The notes under the pieces were generated by a model. The model searched no databases, was not told where the DNA came from, and was given only the letters and a program-made list of their open reading frames with translations. Shown in pieces: positions 1 through 10,913 of a stretch of DNA of 64,000 nt; positions within the stretch are counted from its first letter, which is position 1, and every line of letters starts with the position of its first letter. Origin of the DNA: Cinclus cinclus (taxonomy: Eukaryota > Chordata > Aves > Passeriformes > Cinclidae); assembly GCF_963662255.1 (NCBI RefSeq), contig NW_026912151.1, positions 62,001-126,000 of the forward strand, in the 5' to 3' direction. A program made the position numbers and the translations under genes.

Positions 1-192
1 GGCAGCCAGGTTTGGAGGAGGGGGCAGCTTTGGTCTGGGAGAAATCCTCGTCCTTATGGAATTTTTGTAGGCAAAAGCCCAGGACGGGCCGCAGGCAAGT
101 TGGCTTTGAAAGGAGGCACTTCCACCCAAGAAGACAAACTCAAGAGCCCACTTGGCAGATGTCACTTTGTAGGGCGCGTTTGGGCCTCCGAT
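1..192. repeat. Representative short monomer (192 bp)
   Basis: Used here as the reference copy for monomer coordinates. The anchor is at 1-10, a G-rich tract at 9-24, the inverted GCCC-AGGAC-GGGC at 77-89, a single AGGCAAGTT at 93-101, TTCCACCC (the STOP-free 'ccaccc' variant) at 120-127, the 'GCCCACTTGGCAG' haplotype near 146-158, and CGCGTTTGGG near 176-185. This copy also carries a private change, GAAGACAAAC instead of GAAGCCAAAC, at 131-140. That change is shared only with the copy at 5454. Short monomers (192 bp) make up 187 of 327 copies. 192 is divisible by three, so consecutive short copies keep any reading frame. Confidence 0.95.
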
Positions 193-384
193 GGCAGCCA
201 GGTTTGGAGGAGGGGGCAGCTTTGGTCTGGGAGAAATCCTCGTCCTTATGGAATTTTTGTCGGCAAAAGCCCTGCATGGGCCGCAGGCAAGTTGACTCCG
301 AAAGGAGGCACTTTTCCCCAGGAAGCCAAACTCAAGAGCCCACTTGGCAGATGTCATTTTGTAGGGCGCGTTTGGGCCTCCGAT

Positions 385-585
385 GGCAGCCAGGTTTGGA
401 GGAGGGGGCAGCTTTGGTCTGGGAGAAATCCTTGTCCTTATGGAATTTTTGGAGGCAAAAGCCCAGGACGGGGCGCAGGCAAGTTAGGCAAGTTGGCTCC
501 GAAAGGAGGCACTTTTCCCCAAGAAGCCAAACTCAAGAACCCTCAATGCAGATGTCATTTTGTGGGGCACGTTCGGGCCTCTGAT
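385..585. repeat. Representative long monomer (201 bp, 9-bp duplication)
   Basis: This copy differs from the 192-bp form by an extra AGGCAAGTT, so it reads GCAAGTTAGGCAAGTTGG at about 479-496. Long forms (201 bp, plus the 200- and 202-bp derivatives) total 123 of 327 monomers. The duplicated module has several states across the array: AAGTT-AAGTT (here), TAGTT-AAGTT in copies that also carry GTAGTCTAAAGC, and AAGTT-ATTTT in a third linked subtype (for example about 32928-32945). A nine-base direct duplication is most simply a slippage event that was then amplified. The reverse, loss of one unit, cannot be excluded from one window. Confidence 0.95.
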
Positions 586-1755
586 GGCAGCCAGGTTTGG
601 AGGAGGGGGCAGCTTTGGTCTGGGAGAAATCCTCGTCCTTATGGAATTTTTGTAGTCTAAAGCCCAGCACGGGCCGCAGGCTAGTTAGGCAAGTTGGCTT
701 TGAAAGGAGGCACTTTTCCCCAAGAAGCCAAACTCAAGAGCCCACTTGGCAGATGTCATTTTGTGGGGCGCGTTTGGGCCTCCGATGGCAGCCAGGTTTG
801 GAGGAGGGGGCAGCTTTGGTCTGGGAGAAATCCTCGTCCTTATGTAATTTTTGTAGGCAAAAGCCCAGGACGGGCCGCAGGCAAGTTGGCTTTGAAAGGA
901 GGCACTTCCACCCAAGAAGCCAAACTCAAGAGCCCACTTGGCAGATGTCACTTTGTAGGGCGCGTTTGGGCCTCCGATGGCAGCCAGGTTTGGAGGAGGG
1001 GGCAGCTTTGGTCTGGGAGAAATCCTCGTCCTTATGGAATTTTTGTCGGCAAAAGCCCTGCATGGGCCGCAGGCAAGTTGACTCCGAAAGGAGGCACTTT
1101 TCCCCAGGAAGCCAAACTCAAGAGCCCACTTGGCAGATGTCATTTTGTAGGGCGCGTTTGGGCCTCCGATGGCAGCCAGGTTTGGAGGAGGGGGCAGCTT
1201 TGGTCTGGGAGAAATCCTCGTCCTTATGGAATTTTTGTAGGCAAAAGCCCTGCATGGGCCGCAGGCAAGTTGGCTTTGAAAGGAGGCACTTCCACCCAAG
1301 AAGCCAAACTCAAGAGCCCACTTGGCAGGTGTCATTTTGTAGGGCACGTTTGGGCCTCCGATGGCAGCCAGGTTTGGAGGAGGGGGCAGCTTTGGTCTGG
1401 GAGAAATCCTCGTCCTTATGGAATTTTTGTAGGCAAAAGCCCTGCATGGGCCACAGGCAAGTTGGCTTTGAAAGGAGGCACTTTTCCCCAGGAAGCCAAA
1501 CTCAAGAACCCTCAATGCAGGTGTCATTTTGTGGGGCGCGTTTGGGCCTCCGATGGCAGCCAGGTTTGGAGGAGGGGGCAGCTTTGGTCTGGGAGAAATC
1601 CACGCCCTTATGGAATTTTGGTAGGCAAAAGCCCAGCACGGGCCGCAGGCTAGTTAGGCAAGTTGGCTTTGAAAGGAGGCACTTTTCCGCAAGAAGCCAA
1701 ACTCAAGAGCCCACTTGGCAGGTGTCATTTTGTAGGGCGCGTTTGGGCCTCCGAT

Positions 1756-2146
1756 GGCAGCCAGGTTTGGAGGAGGGGGCAGCTTTGGTCTGGGAGAAAT
1801 CCTCGTCCTTATGGAATTTTTGTAGCAAAAGCCCGGGACGGGACGCAGGCAAGTTGGTTTTGAAAGGAGTCACTTTTCCCCAAGAAGCCAAACTCAAGAG
1901 CCCACGTGGCAGGTGTCATTATGTAGGGCGCGTTTGGGCCTCCGATGGCAGCCAGGTTTGGAGGAGGGGGCAGCTTTGGTCTGGGAGAAATCCTCGTCCT
2001 TATGGAATTTTTGTAGTCTAAAGCCCAGGACGGTCCGCAGGCAAGTTAGGCAAGTTGGCTATGAAAGGATGCACTTTCCCCAAGAAGCCAAACTCAAGAA
2101 CCCACAATGCAGATGTCATTTTGTAGGGCGCGTTTGGGCCTCCGAT
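1756..2146. repeat. 391-bp dimer cassette (191 + 200 bp)
   Basis: A 191-bp CCCGGG monomer is followed directly by a 200-bp CTATGAAA monomer, and CATTATGTAG spans the junction. The same ordered pair occurs at 4478-4868, 8378-8768, 10723-11113, 14824-15214, 19709-20099, 21871-22261 and 23442-23832, so eight of the ten 200-bp copies sit in this cassette. Each member carries a one-base deletion relative to the 192- or 201-bp form: a G lost in GTAGGCAAAAG, and a T or C lost before CCCCAAG. The conserved pairing shows the dimer is amplified as a unit. The exceptions, 200-bp copies at 9153 and 15599 and CCCGGG copies at 9545, 16576, 20886 and 27151, mark recombined edges. Confidence 0.85.
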
Positions 2147-3499
2147 GGCAGCCAGGTTTGGAGGAGGGGGCAGCTTTGGTCTGGGAGAAATCCTCGTCCT
2201 TCTGGAATTTTTGTAGGCAAAAGCCCAGGACGGGCCGCAGGCAAGTTGGCTTTGAAAGGAGGCACTTCCACCCAAGAAGCCAAACTCAAGAGCCCACTTG
2301 GCAGGTGTCATTTTGTAGGGCACGTTTAGGCCTCCGATGGCAGCCAGGTTTGGAGGAGGGGGCAGCTTTGGTCTGGGAGAAATCCTCGTCCTTCTGGAAT
2401 TTTTGTAGGCAAAAGCCCTGCATGGGCCGCAGGCAAGTTGACTCCGAAAGGAGGCAATTTTCCCCAGGAAGCCAAACTCAAGAACCCTCAATGCAGGTGT
2501 CATTTTGTGGGGCGCGTTTGGGCCTCCGATGGCAGCCAGGTTTGGAGGAGGGGGCAGCTTTGGTCTGGGAGAAATCCTCGTCCTTATGGAATTTTTGTAG
2601 TCTAAAGCCCAGCACGGGCCGCAGGCTAGTTAGGCAAGTTGGCTCCGAAAGGAGGCACTTTCCCCCAAGAAGCCAAACTCAAGAGCCCACTTGGCAGATG
2701 TCATTTTGTAGGGCGCGTTTGGGCCTCCGATGGCAGCCAGGTTTGGAGGAGGGGGCAGCTTTGGTCTGGGAGAAATCCTCGTCCTTATGGAATTTTTGTA
2801 GGCAAAAGCCCAGGACGGGCCGCAGGCAAGTTGGCTTTGAAAGGAGGCACTTCCACCCAAGAAGCCAAACTCAAGAGCCCACTTGGCAGATGTCATTTTG
2901 TAGGGCGCGTTTGGGCCTCTGATGGCAGCCAGGTTTGGAGGAGGGGGCAGCTTTGGTCTGGGAGAAATCCTCGTCCTTATGGAATTTTTGTAGGCAAAAG
3001 CCCTGCATGGGCCGCCGGCAAGTTAACTCCGAAAGGAGGCACTTTTCCCCAAGAAGCCAAACTCAAGAGCCCACTTGGCAGATGTGATTTTGTAGGGCGC
3101 GTTTGGGCCTCCGATGGCAGCCAGGTTTGGAGGAGGGGGCAGCTTTGGTCTGGGAGAAATCCTCGTCCTTATGGAATTTTTGTAGGCACAAGCCCAGGAC
3201 GGGCCGCAGGCAAGTTGGCTTTGAAAGGAGGCACTTTCCCCCAAGAAGCCAAACTCAAGAGCCCACTTGGCAGGTGTCATTTTGTAGGGCGCGTTTGGGC
3301 CTCCGATGGCAGCCAGGTTTGGAGGAGGGGGCAGCTTTGGTCTGGGAGAAATCCTCGTCCTTATGGAATTTTTGTCGGCAAAAGCCCTGCATGGGCCGCA
3401 GGCAAGTTGACTCCGAAAGGAGGCACTTTTCCCCAAGAAGCCAAACTCAAGAACCCTCAATGCAGATGTCATTTTGTGGGGCACGTTCGGGCCTCTGAT

Positions 3500-4560
3500 G
3501 GCAGCCAGGTTTGGAGGAGGGGGCAGCTTTGGTCTGGGAGAAATCCTCGTCCTTATGGAATTTTTGTAGTCTAAAGCCCAGCACGGGCCGCAGGCTAGTT
3601 AGGCAAGTTGGCTTTGAAAGGAGGCACTTTTCCGCAAGAAGCCAAACTCAAGAGCCCACTTGGCAGATGTCATTTTGTAGGGCGCGTTTGGGCCTCCGAT
3701 GGCAGCCAGGTTTGGAGGAGGGGGCAGCTTTGGTCTGGGAGAAATCCTCGTCCTTATGGAATTTTTGTAGGCAAAAGCCCAGGACAGGCCGCAGGCAAGT
3801 TGGCTTTGAAAGGAGGCACTTCCACCCAAGAAGCCAAACTCAAGAGCCCACTTGGCAGGTGTCATTTTGTAGGGCACGTTTGGGCCTCCGATGGCAGCCA
3901 GGTTTGGAGGAGGGGGCAGCTTTGGTCTGGAAGAAATCCTCGTCCTTCTGGAATTTTTGTAGGCAAAAGCCCTGCATGGGCCGCAGGCAAGTTGACTCCG
4001 AAAGGAGGCACTTTTCCCCAGGAAGCCAAACTCAAGAACCCTCAATGCAGATGTCATTTTGTAGGGCGCGTTTGGGCCTCCGATGGCAGCCAGGTTTGGA
4101 GGAGGGGGCAGCTTTGGTCTGGGAGAAATCCTCGTCCTTATGGAATTTTTGTAGTCTAAAGCCCAGCACGGGCTGCAGGCAAGTTGGCTTTGAAAGGAGG
4201 CACTTTCCCCCAAGAAGCCAAACTCAGGAGCCCACTTGGCAGATGTCATTTTGTAGGGCGCGTTTGGGCCACCGATGGCAGCCAGGTTTGGAGGAGGGGG
4301 CAGCTTTGGTCTGGGAGAAATCCTCGTCCTTATGGAATTTTTGTAGGCAAAAGCCCAGAATGGGCCGCAGGCTAGTTAGGCAAGTTGGCTTTGAAAGGAG
4401 GCACTTTTCCGCAAGAAGCCAAACTCAAGAGCCCACTTGGCAGATGTCATTTTGTAGGGCGCGTTTGGGCCTCCGATGGCAGCCAGGTTTGGAGGAGGGG
4501 GCAGCTTTGGTCTGGGAGGAATCCTCGTCCTTATGGAATTTTTGTAGCAAAAGCCCGGGA
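3500..4560. repeat. Five-monomer block paired with 6039-7100 (offset 2539)
   Basis: Monomer starts 3500, 3701, 3893, 4085 and 4277 match 6039, 6240, 6432, 6624 and 6816 one for one in length and subtype. The match includes GGACAGGCCGC, the PstI-containing GGGCTGCAGGC, and the GCCACCGATGG junction. A few substitutions separate the copies. One is CTGGAAGAAATCC in this copy against GGGAGAAATCC. Another is CAGATGTCATTTTGTAGGG against CAGGTGTCATTTTGTGGGG. The spacing of 2539 bp equals 13 monomers. Confidence 0.75.
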
Positions 4561-5453
4561 CGGGACGCAGGCAAGTTGGTTTTGAAAGGAGTCACTTTTC
4601 CCCAAGAAGCCAAACTCAAGAGCCCACTTGGCAGATGTCATTATGTAGGGCGCGTTTGGGCCTCCGATGGCAGCCAGGTTTGGAGGAGGGGGCAGCTTTG
4701 TTCTGGGAGAAATTCTTGTCCTTATGGAATTTTTGTTGGCAAAAGCCCAGGACGGTCCGCAGGCAAGTTAGGCAAGTTGGCTATGAAAGGAGGCACTTTC
4801 CCCAAGAAGCCAAACTCAAGAACCCACAATGCAGATGTCATTTTGTAGGGCGCGTTTGGGCCTCCGATGGCAGCCAGGTTTGGAGGAGGGGGCAGCTTTG
4901 GTCTGGGAGAAATCCTCGTCCTTCTGGAATTTTTGTAGTCAAAAGCCCAGGACAGGCCGCAGGCAAGTTGGCTTTGAAAGGAGGCACTTCCACCCAAGAA
5001 GCCAAACTCAAGAGCCCACTTGGCAGGTGTCATTTTGTAGGGCACGTTTGGGCCTCCGATGGCAGCCAGGTTTGGAGGAGGGGGCAGTTTTGGTCTGGGA
5101 GAAATCCTCGTCCTTCTGGAATTTTTGTAGGCAAAAGCCCTGCATGGGCCGCAGGCAAGTTGACTCCAAAAGGAGGCAATTTTCCCCAGGAAGCCAAACT
5201 CAAGAACCCTCAATGCAGGTGTCATTTTGTGGGGCGCGTTTGGGCCTCCGATGGCAGCCAGGTTTGGAGGAGGGGGCAGCTTTGGTCTGGGAGAAATCCT
5301 CGTCCTTATGGAATTTTTGTAGTCTAAAGCCCAGCACGGGCCGCAGGCTAGTTAGGCAAGTTGGCTTTGAAAGGAGGCACTTTTCCCCAAGAAGCCAAAC
5401 TCAAGAGCCCACTTGGCAGATGTCATTTTGTAGGGCGCGTTTGGGCCTCCGAT

Positions 5454-6170
5454 GGCAGCCAGGTTTGGAGGAGGGGGCAGCTTTGGTCTGGGAGAAATCC
5501 TCGTCCTTATGGAATTTTTGTAGGCAAAAGCCCAGGACGGGCCGCAGGCAAGTTGGCTTTGAAAGGAGGCACTTCCACCCAAGAAGACAAACTCAAGAGC
5601 CCACTTGGCAGATGTCACTTTGTAGGGCGCGTTTGGGCCTCCGATGGCAGCCAGGTTTGGAGGAGGGGGCAGCTTTGGTCTGGGAGAAATCCTCGTCCTT
5701 ATGGAATTTTTGTCGGCAAAAGCCCTGCATGGGCCGCAGGCAAGTTGACTCCGAAAGGAGGCACTTTTCCCCAGGAAGCCAAACTCAAGAGCCCACTTGG
5801 CAGATGTCATTTTGTAGGGCGCGTTTGGGCCTCCGATGGCAGCCAGGTTTGGAGGAGGGGGCAGCTTTGGTCTGGGAGAAATCCTTGTCCTTATGGAATT
5901 TTTGGAGGCAAAAGCCCAGGACGGGGCGCAGGCAAGTTAGGCAAGTTGGCTCCGAAAGGAGGCACTTTTCCCCAAGAAGCCAAACTCAAGAACCCTCAAT
6001 GCAGATGTCATTTTGTGGGGCACGTTCGGGCCTCTGATGGCAGCCAGGTTTGGAGGAGGGGGCAGCTTTGGTCTGGGAGAAATCCTCGTCCTTATGGAAT
6101 TTTTGTAGTCTAAAGCCCAGCACGGGCCGCAGGCTAGTTAGGCAAGTTGGCTTTGAAAGGAGGCACTTTT
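5454..6170. repeat. Second copy of the 717-bp block
   Basis: This is the copy of 1-717 at an offset of 5453 bp, with monomer lengths 192, 192, 201 and 201 in the same order. It joins on its right to a segment (6039-7100) that resembles 3500-4560. The array here is therefore a mosaic of block copies with different partners on each side. Confidence 0.85.
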
Positions 6171-7400
6171 CCGCAAGAAGCCAAACTCAAGAGCCCACTT
6201 GGCAGATGTCATTTTGTAGGGCGCGTTTGGGCCTCCGATGGCAGCCAGGTTTGGAGGAGGGGGCAGCTTTGGTCTGGGAGAAATCCTCGTCCTTATGGAA
6301 TTTTTGTAGGCAAAAGCCCAGGACAGGCCGCAGGCAAGTTGGCTTTGAAAGGAGGCACTTCCACCCAAGAAGCCAAACTCAAGAGCCCACTTGGCAGGTG
6401 TCATTTTGTAGGGCACGTTTGGGCCTCCGATGGCAGCCAGGTTTGGAGGAGGGGGCAGCTTTGGTCTGGGAGAAATCCTCGTCCTTCTGGAATTTTTGTA
6501 GGCAAAAGCCCTGCATGGGCCGCAGGCAAGTTGACTCCGAAAGGAGGCACTTTTCCCCAGGAAGCCAAACTCAAGAACCCTCAATGCAGGTGTCATTTTG
6601 TGGGGCGCGTTTGGGCCTCCGATGGCAGCCAGGTTTGGAGGAGGGGGCAGCTTTGGTCTGGGAGAAATCCTCGTCCTTATGGAATTTTTGTAGTCTAAAG
6701 CCCAGCACGGGCTGCAGGCAAGTTGGCTTTGAAAGGAGGCACTTTCCCCCAAGAAGCCAAACTCAGGAGCCCACTTGGCAGATGTCATTTTGTAGGGCGC
6801 GTTTGGGCCACCGATGGCAGCCAGGTTTGGAGGAGGGGGCAGCTTTGGTCTGGGAGAAATCCTCGTCCTTATGGAATTTTTGTAGGCAAAAGCCCAGAAT
6901 GGGCCGCAGGCTAGTTAGGCAAGTTGGCTTTGAAAGGAGGCACTTTTCCGCAAGAAGCCAAACTCAAGAGCCCACTTGGCAGATGTCATTTTGTAGGGCG
7001 CGTTTGGGCCTCCGATGGCAGCCAGGTTTGGAGGAGGGGGCAGCTTTGGTCTGGGAGAAATCCTCGTCCTTATGGAATTTTTGTAGTCTAAAGCCCAGCA
7101 CGGGCCGCAGGCATGTTGGCTTTGAAAGGAGGCACTTCCACCCAAGAAGCCAAACTCAAGAGCCCACTTGGCAGATGTCATTTTGTAGGGCGCGTTTGGG
7201 CCTCCGATGGCAGCCAGGTTTGGAGGAGGGGGCAGCTTTGGTCTGGGAGAAATCCTCGTCCTTATGGAATTTTTGTAGGCACAAGCCCAGGACGGGCCGC
7301 AGGCAAGTTGGCTTTGAAAGGAGGCACTTTCCCCCAAGAAGCCAAACTCAAGAGCCCACTTGGCAGGTGTCATTTTGTAGGGCGCGTTTGGGCCTCTGAT

Positions 7401-9352
7401 GGCAGTCAGGTTTGGAGGAGGGGGCAGCTTTGGTCTGGGAGAAATCCTCGTCCTTATGGAATTTTTGTCGGCAAAAGCCCTGCATGGGCCGCAGGCAAGT
7501 TGACTCCGAAAGGAGGCACTTTTCCCCAGGAAGCCAAACTCAAGAGCCCACTTGGCAGGTGTCATTTTGTAGGGCACGTTTGGGCCTCCGATGGCAGCCA
7601 GGTTTGGAGGAGGGGGCAGCTTTGTTCTGGGAGAAATCCTCGTCCTTCTGGAATTTTTGTACTGAAAACCCAGGACGGGCCGCAGGCAAGTTGACTCCGA
7701 AAGGAGGCACTTTTCCCCAGGAAGCCAAACTCAAGAACCCTCAATGCAGATGTCATTTTGTGGGGCGCGTTTGGGCCTCCGATGGCAGCCAGGTTTGGAG
7801 GAGGGGGCAGCTTTGGTCTGGGAGAAATCCTCGTCCTTATGGAATTTTTGGAGGCAAAAGCCCAGGACGGGCCGCAGGCAAGTTAGGCAAGTTGGCTCCG
7901 AAAGGAGGCACTTTTCCCCAAGAAGCCAAACTCAAGAGCCCACTTGGCAGATGTCATTTTGTGGGGCGCGTTTGGGCCTCCGATGGCAGCCAGGTTTGGA
8001 GGAGGGGGCAGCTTTGGTCTGGGAGAAATCCTCGTCCTTATGGAATTTTTGTAGTCTAAAGCCCAGCACGGGCTGCAGGCAAGTTGGCTTTGAAAGGAGG
8101 CACTTTCCCCCAGGAAGCCAAACTCAGGAGCCCACTTGGCAGATGTCATTTTGTAGGGCGCGTTTGGGCCACCGATGGCAGCCAGGTTTGGAGGAGGGGG
8201 CAGCTTTGGTCTGGGAGAAATCCTCGTCCTTATGGAATTTTTGTAGGCAAAAGCCCAGAATGGGCCGCAGGCTAGTTAGGCAAGTTGGCTTTGAAAGGAG
8301 GCACTTTTCCGCAAGAAGCCAAACTCAAGAGCCCACTTGGCAGATGTCATTTTGTAGGGCGCGTTTGGGCCTCCGATGGCAGCCAGGTTTGGAGGAGGGG
8401 GCAGCTTTGGTCTGGGAGAAATCCTCGTCCTTATGGAATTTTTGTAGCAAAAGCCCGGGACGGGACGCAGGCAAGTTGGTTTTGAAAGGAGTCACTTTTC
8501 CCCAAGAAGCCAAACTCATGAGCCCACTTGGCAGGTGTCATTATGTAGAGCGCGTTTGGGCCTCCGATGGCAGCCAGGTTTGGAGGAGGGGGCAGCTTTG
8601 TTCTGGGAGAAATCCTCGTCCTTATGGAATTTTTGTTGGCAAAAGCCCAGGACGGTCCGCAGGCAAGTTAGGCAAGTTGGCTATGAAAGGAGGCACTTTC
8701 CCCAAGAAGCCAAACTCAAGAACCCACAATGCAGATGTCATTTTGTAGGGCGCGTTTGGGCCTCCGATGGCAGCCAGGTTTGGAGGAGGGGGCAGCTTTG
8801 GTCTGGGAGAAATCCTCGTCCTTATGGAATTTTTGGAGGCAAAAGCCCAGGACGGGCCGCAGGCAAGTTGGCTTTGAAAGGAGGCACTTCCACCCAAGAA
8901 GCCAAACTCAAGAGCCCACTTGGCAGGTGTCATTTTGTAGGGCACGTTTGGGCCTCCGATGGCAGCCAGGTTTGGAGGAGGGGGCAGCTTTGGTCTGGGA
9001 GAAATCCTCGTCCTTCTGGAATTTTTGTAGGCAAAAGCCCTGCATGGGCCGCAGGCAAGTTGACTCCGAAAGGAGGCAATTTTCCCCAGGAAGCCAAACT
9101 CAAGAACCCTCAATGCAGGTGTCATTTTGTGGGGCGCGTTTGGGCCTCCGATGGCAGCCAGGTTTGGAGGAGGGGGCAGCTTTGTTCTGGGAGAAATTCT
9201 TGTCCTTATGGAATTTTTGTTGGCAAAAGCCCAGCACGGTCCGCAGGCAAGTTAGGCAAGCTGGCTATGAAAGGAGGCACTTTCCCCAAGAAGCCAAACT
9301 CAAGAGCCCACTTGGCAGATGTCATTTTGTAGGGCGCGTTTGGGCCTCCGAT
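7401..9352. repeat. Block copy 1 of three (also at 14048 and 18732)
   Basis: It begins with the variant anchor GGCAGTCAGG, then a 191-bp copy reading GTACTGAAAACCCAGG (7593-7783), a GGAGGCAAAAG long copy, a GGGCTGCAGGC copy ending in CCACCGAT, a long copy with CAGAATGGGCC, and the 391-bp cassette. The same series starts at 14048 (offset 6647) and 18732 (a further 4684). Copies 1 and 3 have the 201-bp monomer 8177-8377 / 19508-19708. Copy 2 lacks it exactly. Confidence 0.85.
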
Positions 9353-10913
9353 GGCAGCCAGGTTTGGAGGAGGGGGCAGCTTTGGTCTGGGAGAAATCCT
9401 CGTCCTTCTGGAATTTTTGTAGGCAAAAGCCCAGGACGGGCCGCAGGCAAGTTGGCTTTGAAAGGAGGCACTTCCACCCAAGAAGCCAAACTCAAGAGCC
9501 CACTTGGCAGATGTCATTTTGTAGGGCGCGTTTGGGCCTCCGATGGCAGCCAGGTTTGGAGGAGGGGGCAGCTTTGGTCTGTGAGGAATCCTCGTCCTTA
9601 TGGAATTTTTGTAGCAAAAGCCCGGGACGGGACGCAGGCAAGTTGGTTTTGAAAGGAGTCACTTTTCCCCAAGAAGCCAAACTCAAGAGCCCACTTGGCA
9701 GGTGTCATTTTGTGGGGCACGTTTGGGCCTCCGATGGCAGCCAGGTTTGGAGGAGGGGGCAGCTTTGGTCTGGGAGAAATCCTCGTCCTTATGGAATTTT
9801 TGGAGGCAAAAGCCCAGGACGGGCCGCAGGCAAGTTAGGCAAGTTGGCTCCGAAAGGAGGCACTTTTCCCCAAGAAGCCAAACTCAAGAACCCTCAATGC
9901 AGATGTCATTTTGTGGGGCACGTTTGGGCCTCTGATGGCAGCCAGGTTTGGAGGAGGGGGCAGCTTTGGTCTGGGAGAAATCCTCGTCCTTATGGAATTT
10001 TTGTAGTCTAAAGCCCAGCACGGGCCGCAGGCTAGTTAGGCAAGTTGGCTTTGAAAGGAGGCACTTTTCCCCAGGAAGCCAAACTCAAGAACCCACTTGG
10101 CAGATGTCATTTTGTAGGGCGCGTTTGGGCCTCCGATGGCAGCCAGGTTTGGAGGAGGGGGCAGCTTTGGTCTGGGAGAAATCCTCGTCCTTATGGAATT
10201 TTTGTAGTCTAAAGCCCAGCACGGGCCGCAGGCAAGTTGGCTTTGAAAGGAGGCACTTCCACCCAAGAAGCCAAACTCAAGAGCCCACTTGGCAGGTGTC
10301 ATTTTGTAGGGCACGTTTGGGCCTCCGATGGCAGCCAGGTTTGGAGGAGGGGGCAGCTTTGGTCTGGGAGAAATCCTCGTCCTTATGGAATTTTTGTAGT
10401 CTAAAGCCCAGCACGTGCTGCAGGCAAGTTGGCTTTGAAAGGAGGCACTTTCCCCCAAGAAGCCAAACTCAGGAGCCCACTTGGCAGATGTCATTTTGAA
10501 AGGCGCGTTTGGGCCTCCGATGGCAGCCAGGTTTGGAGGAGGGGGCAGCTTTGGTCTGGGAGAAATCCTCGTCCTTATGGAATTTTTGTAGGCAAAAGCC
10601 CAGAATGGGCCGCAGTCTAGTTAGGCAAGTTGGCTTTGAATGGAGGCACTTTTCCCCAAGAAGCCAAACTCATGAGCCCACTTGGCAGGTGTCATTTTGT
10701 AGGGCGCGTTTGGGCCTCCTATGGCAGCCAGGTTTGGAGGAGGGGGCAGCTTTGGTCTGGGAGAAATCCTCGTCCTTATGGAATTTTTGTAGCAAAAGCC
10801 CGGGACGGGACGCAGGCAAGTTGGTTTTGAAAGGAGTCACTTTTCCCCAAGAAGCCAAACTCAAGAGCCCACTTGGCAGATGTCATTATGTAGGGCGCGT
10901 TTGGGCCTCCGAT

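Larger units (their letters stand above)
1..717. repeat. 717-bp segment duplicated at 5454-6170
   Basis: By eye the segment is identical to 5454-6170 (offset 5453 bp), including rare variants: GAAGACAAAC, TGTCACTTTG, AATCCTTGTCC, CGGGGCGCAGG and GTTCGGGCCTC. It starts at the window edge, so the true copy may extend further left. It stops being identical at 718, where this copy has TTTTCCCC and the other TTTTCCGC. Three rare private variants in a row make this a recent block copy and not chance similarity between monomers. Confidence 0.85.

Noticed and set aside
81..98. GAAAGGAGGCAC and GGAGG motifs as ribosome binding sites
   Set aside because: The purine-rich GGAGG recurs in every monomer as part of the satellite and has no consistent relation to a coding start. 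Nothing in the window points to a prokaryote.
1..717. Relation to the zebra finch 716-bp or 191-bp satellites because of similar lengths
   Set aside because: The 717-bp figure is only the length of an identical stretch cut by the window edge, and I cannot recall those satellite sequences well enough to compare. Length alone is not evidence of homology.
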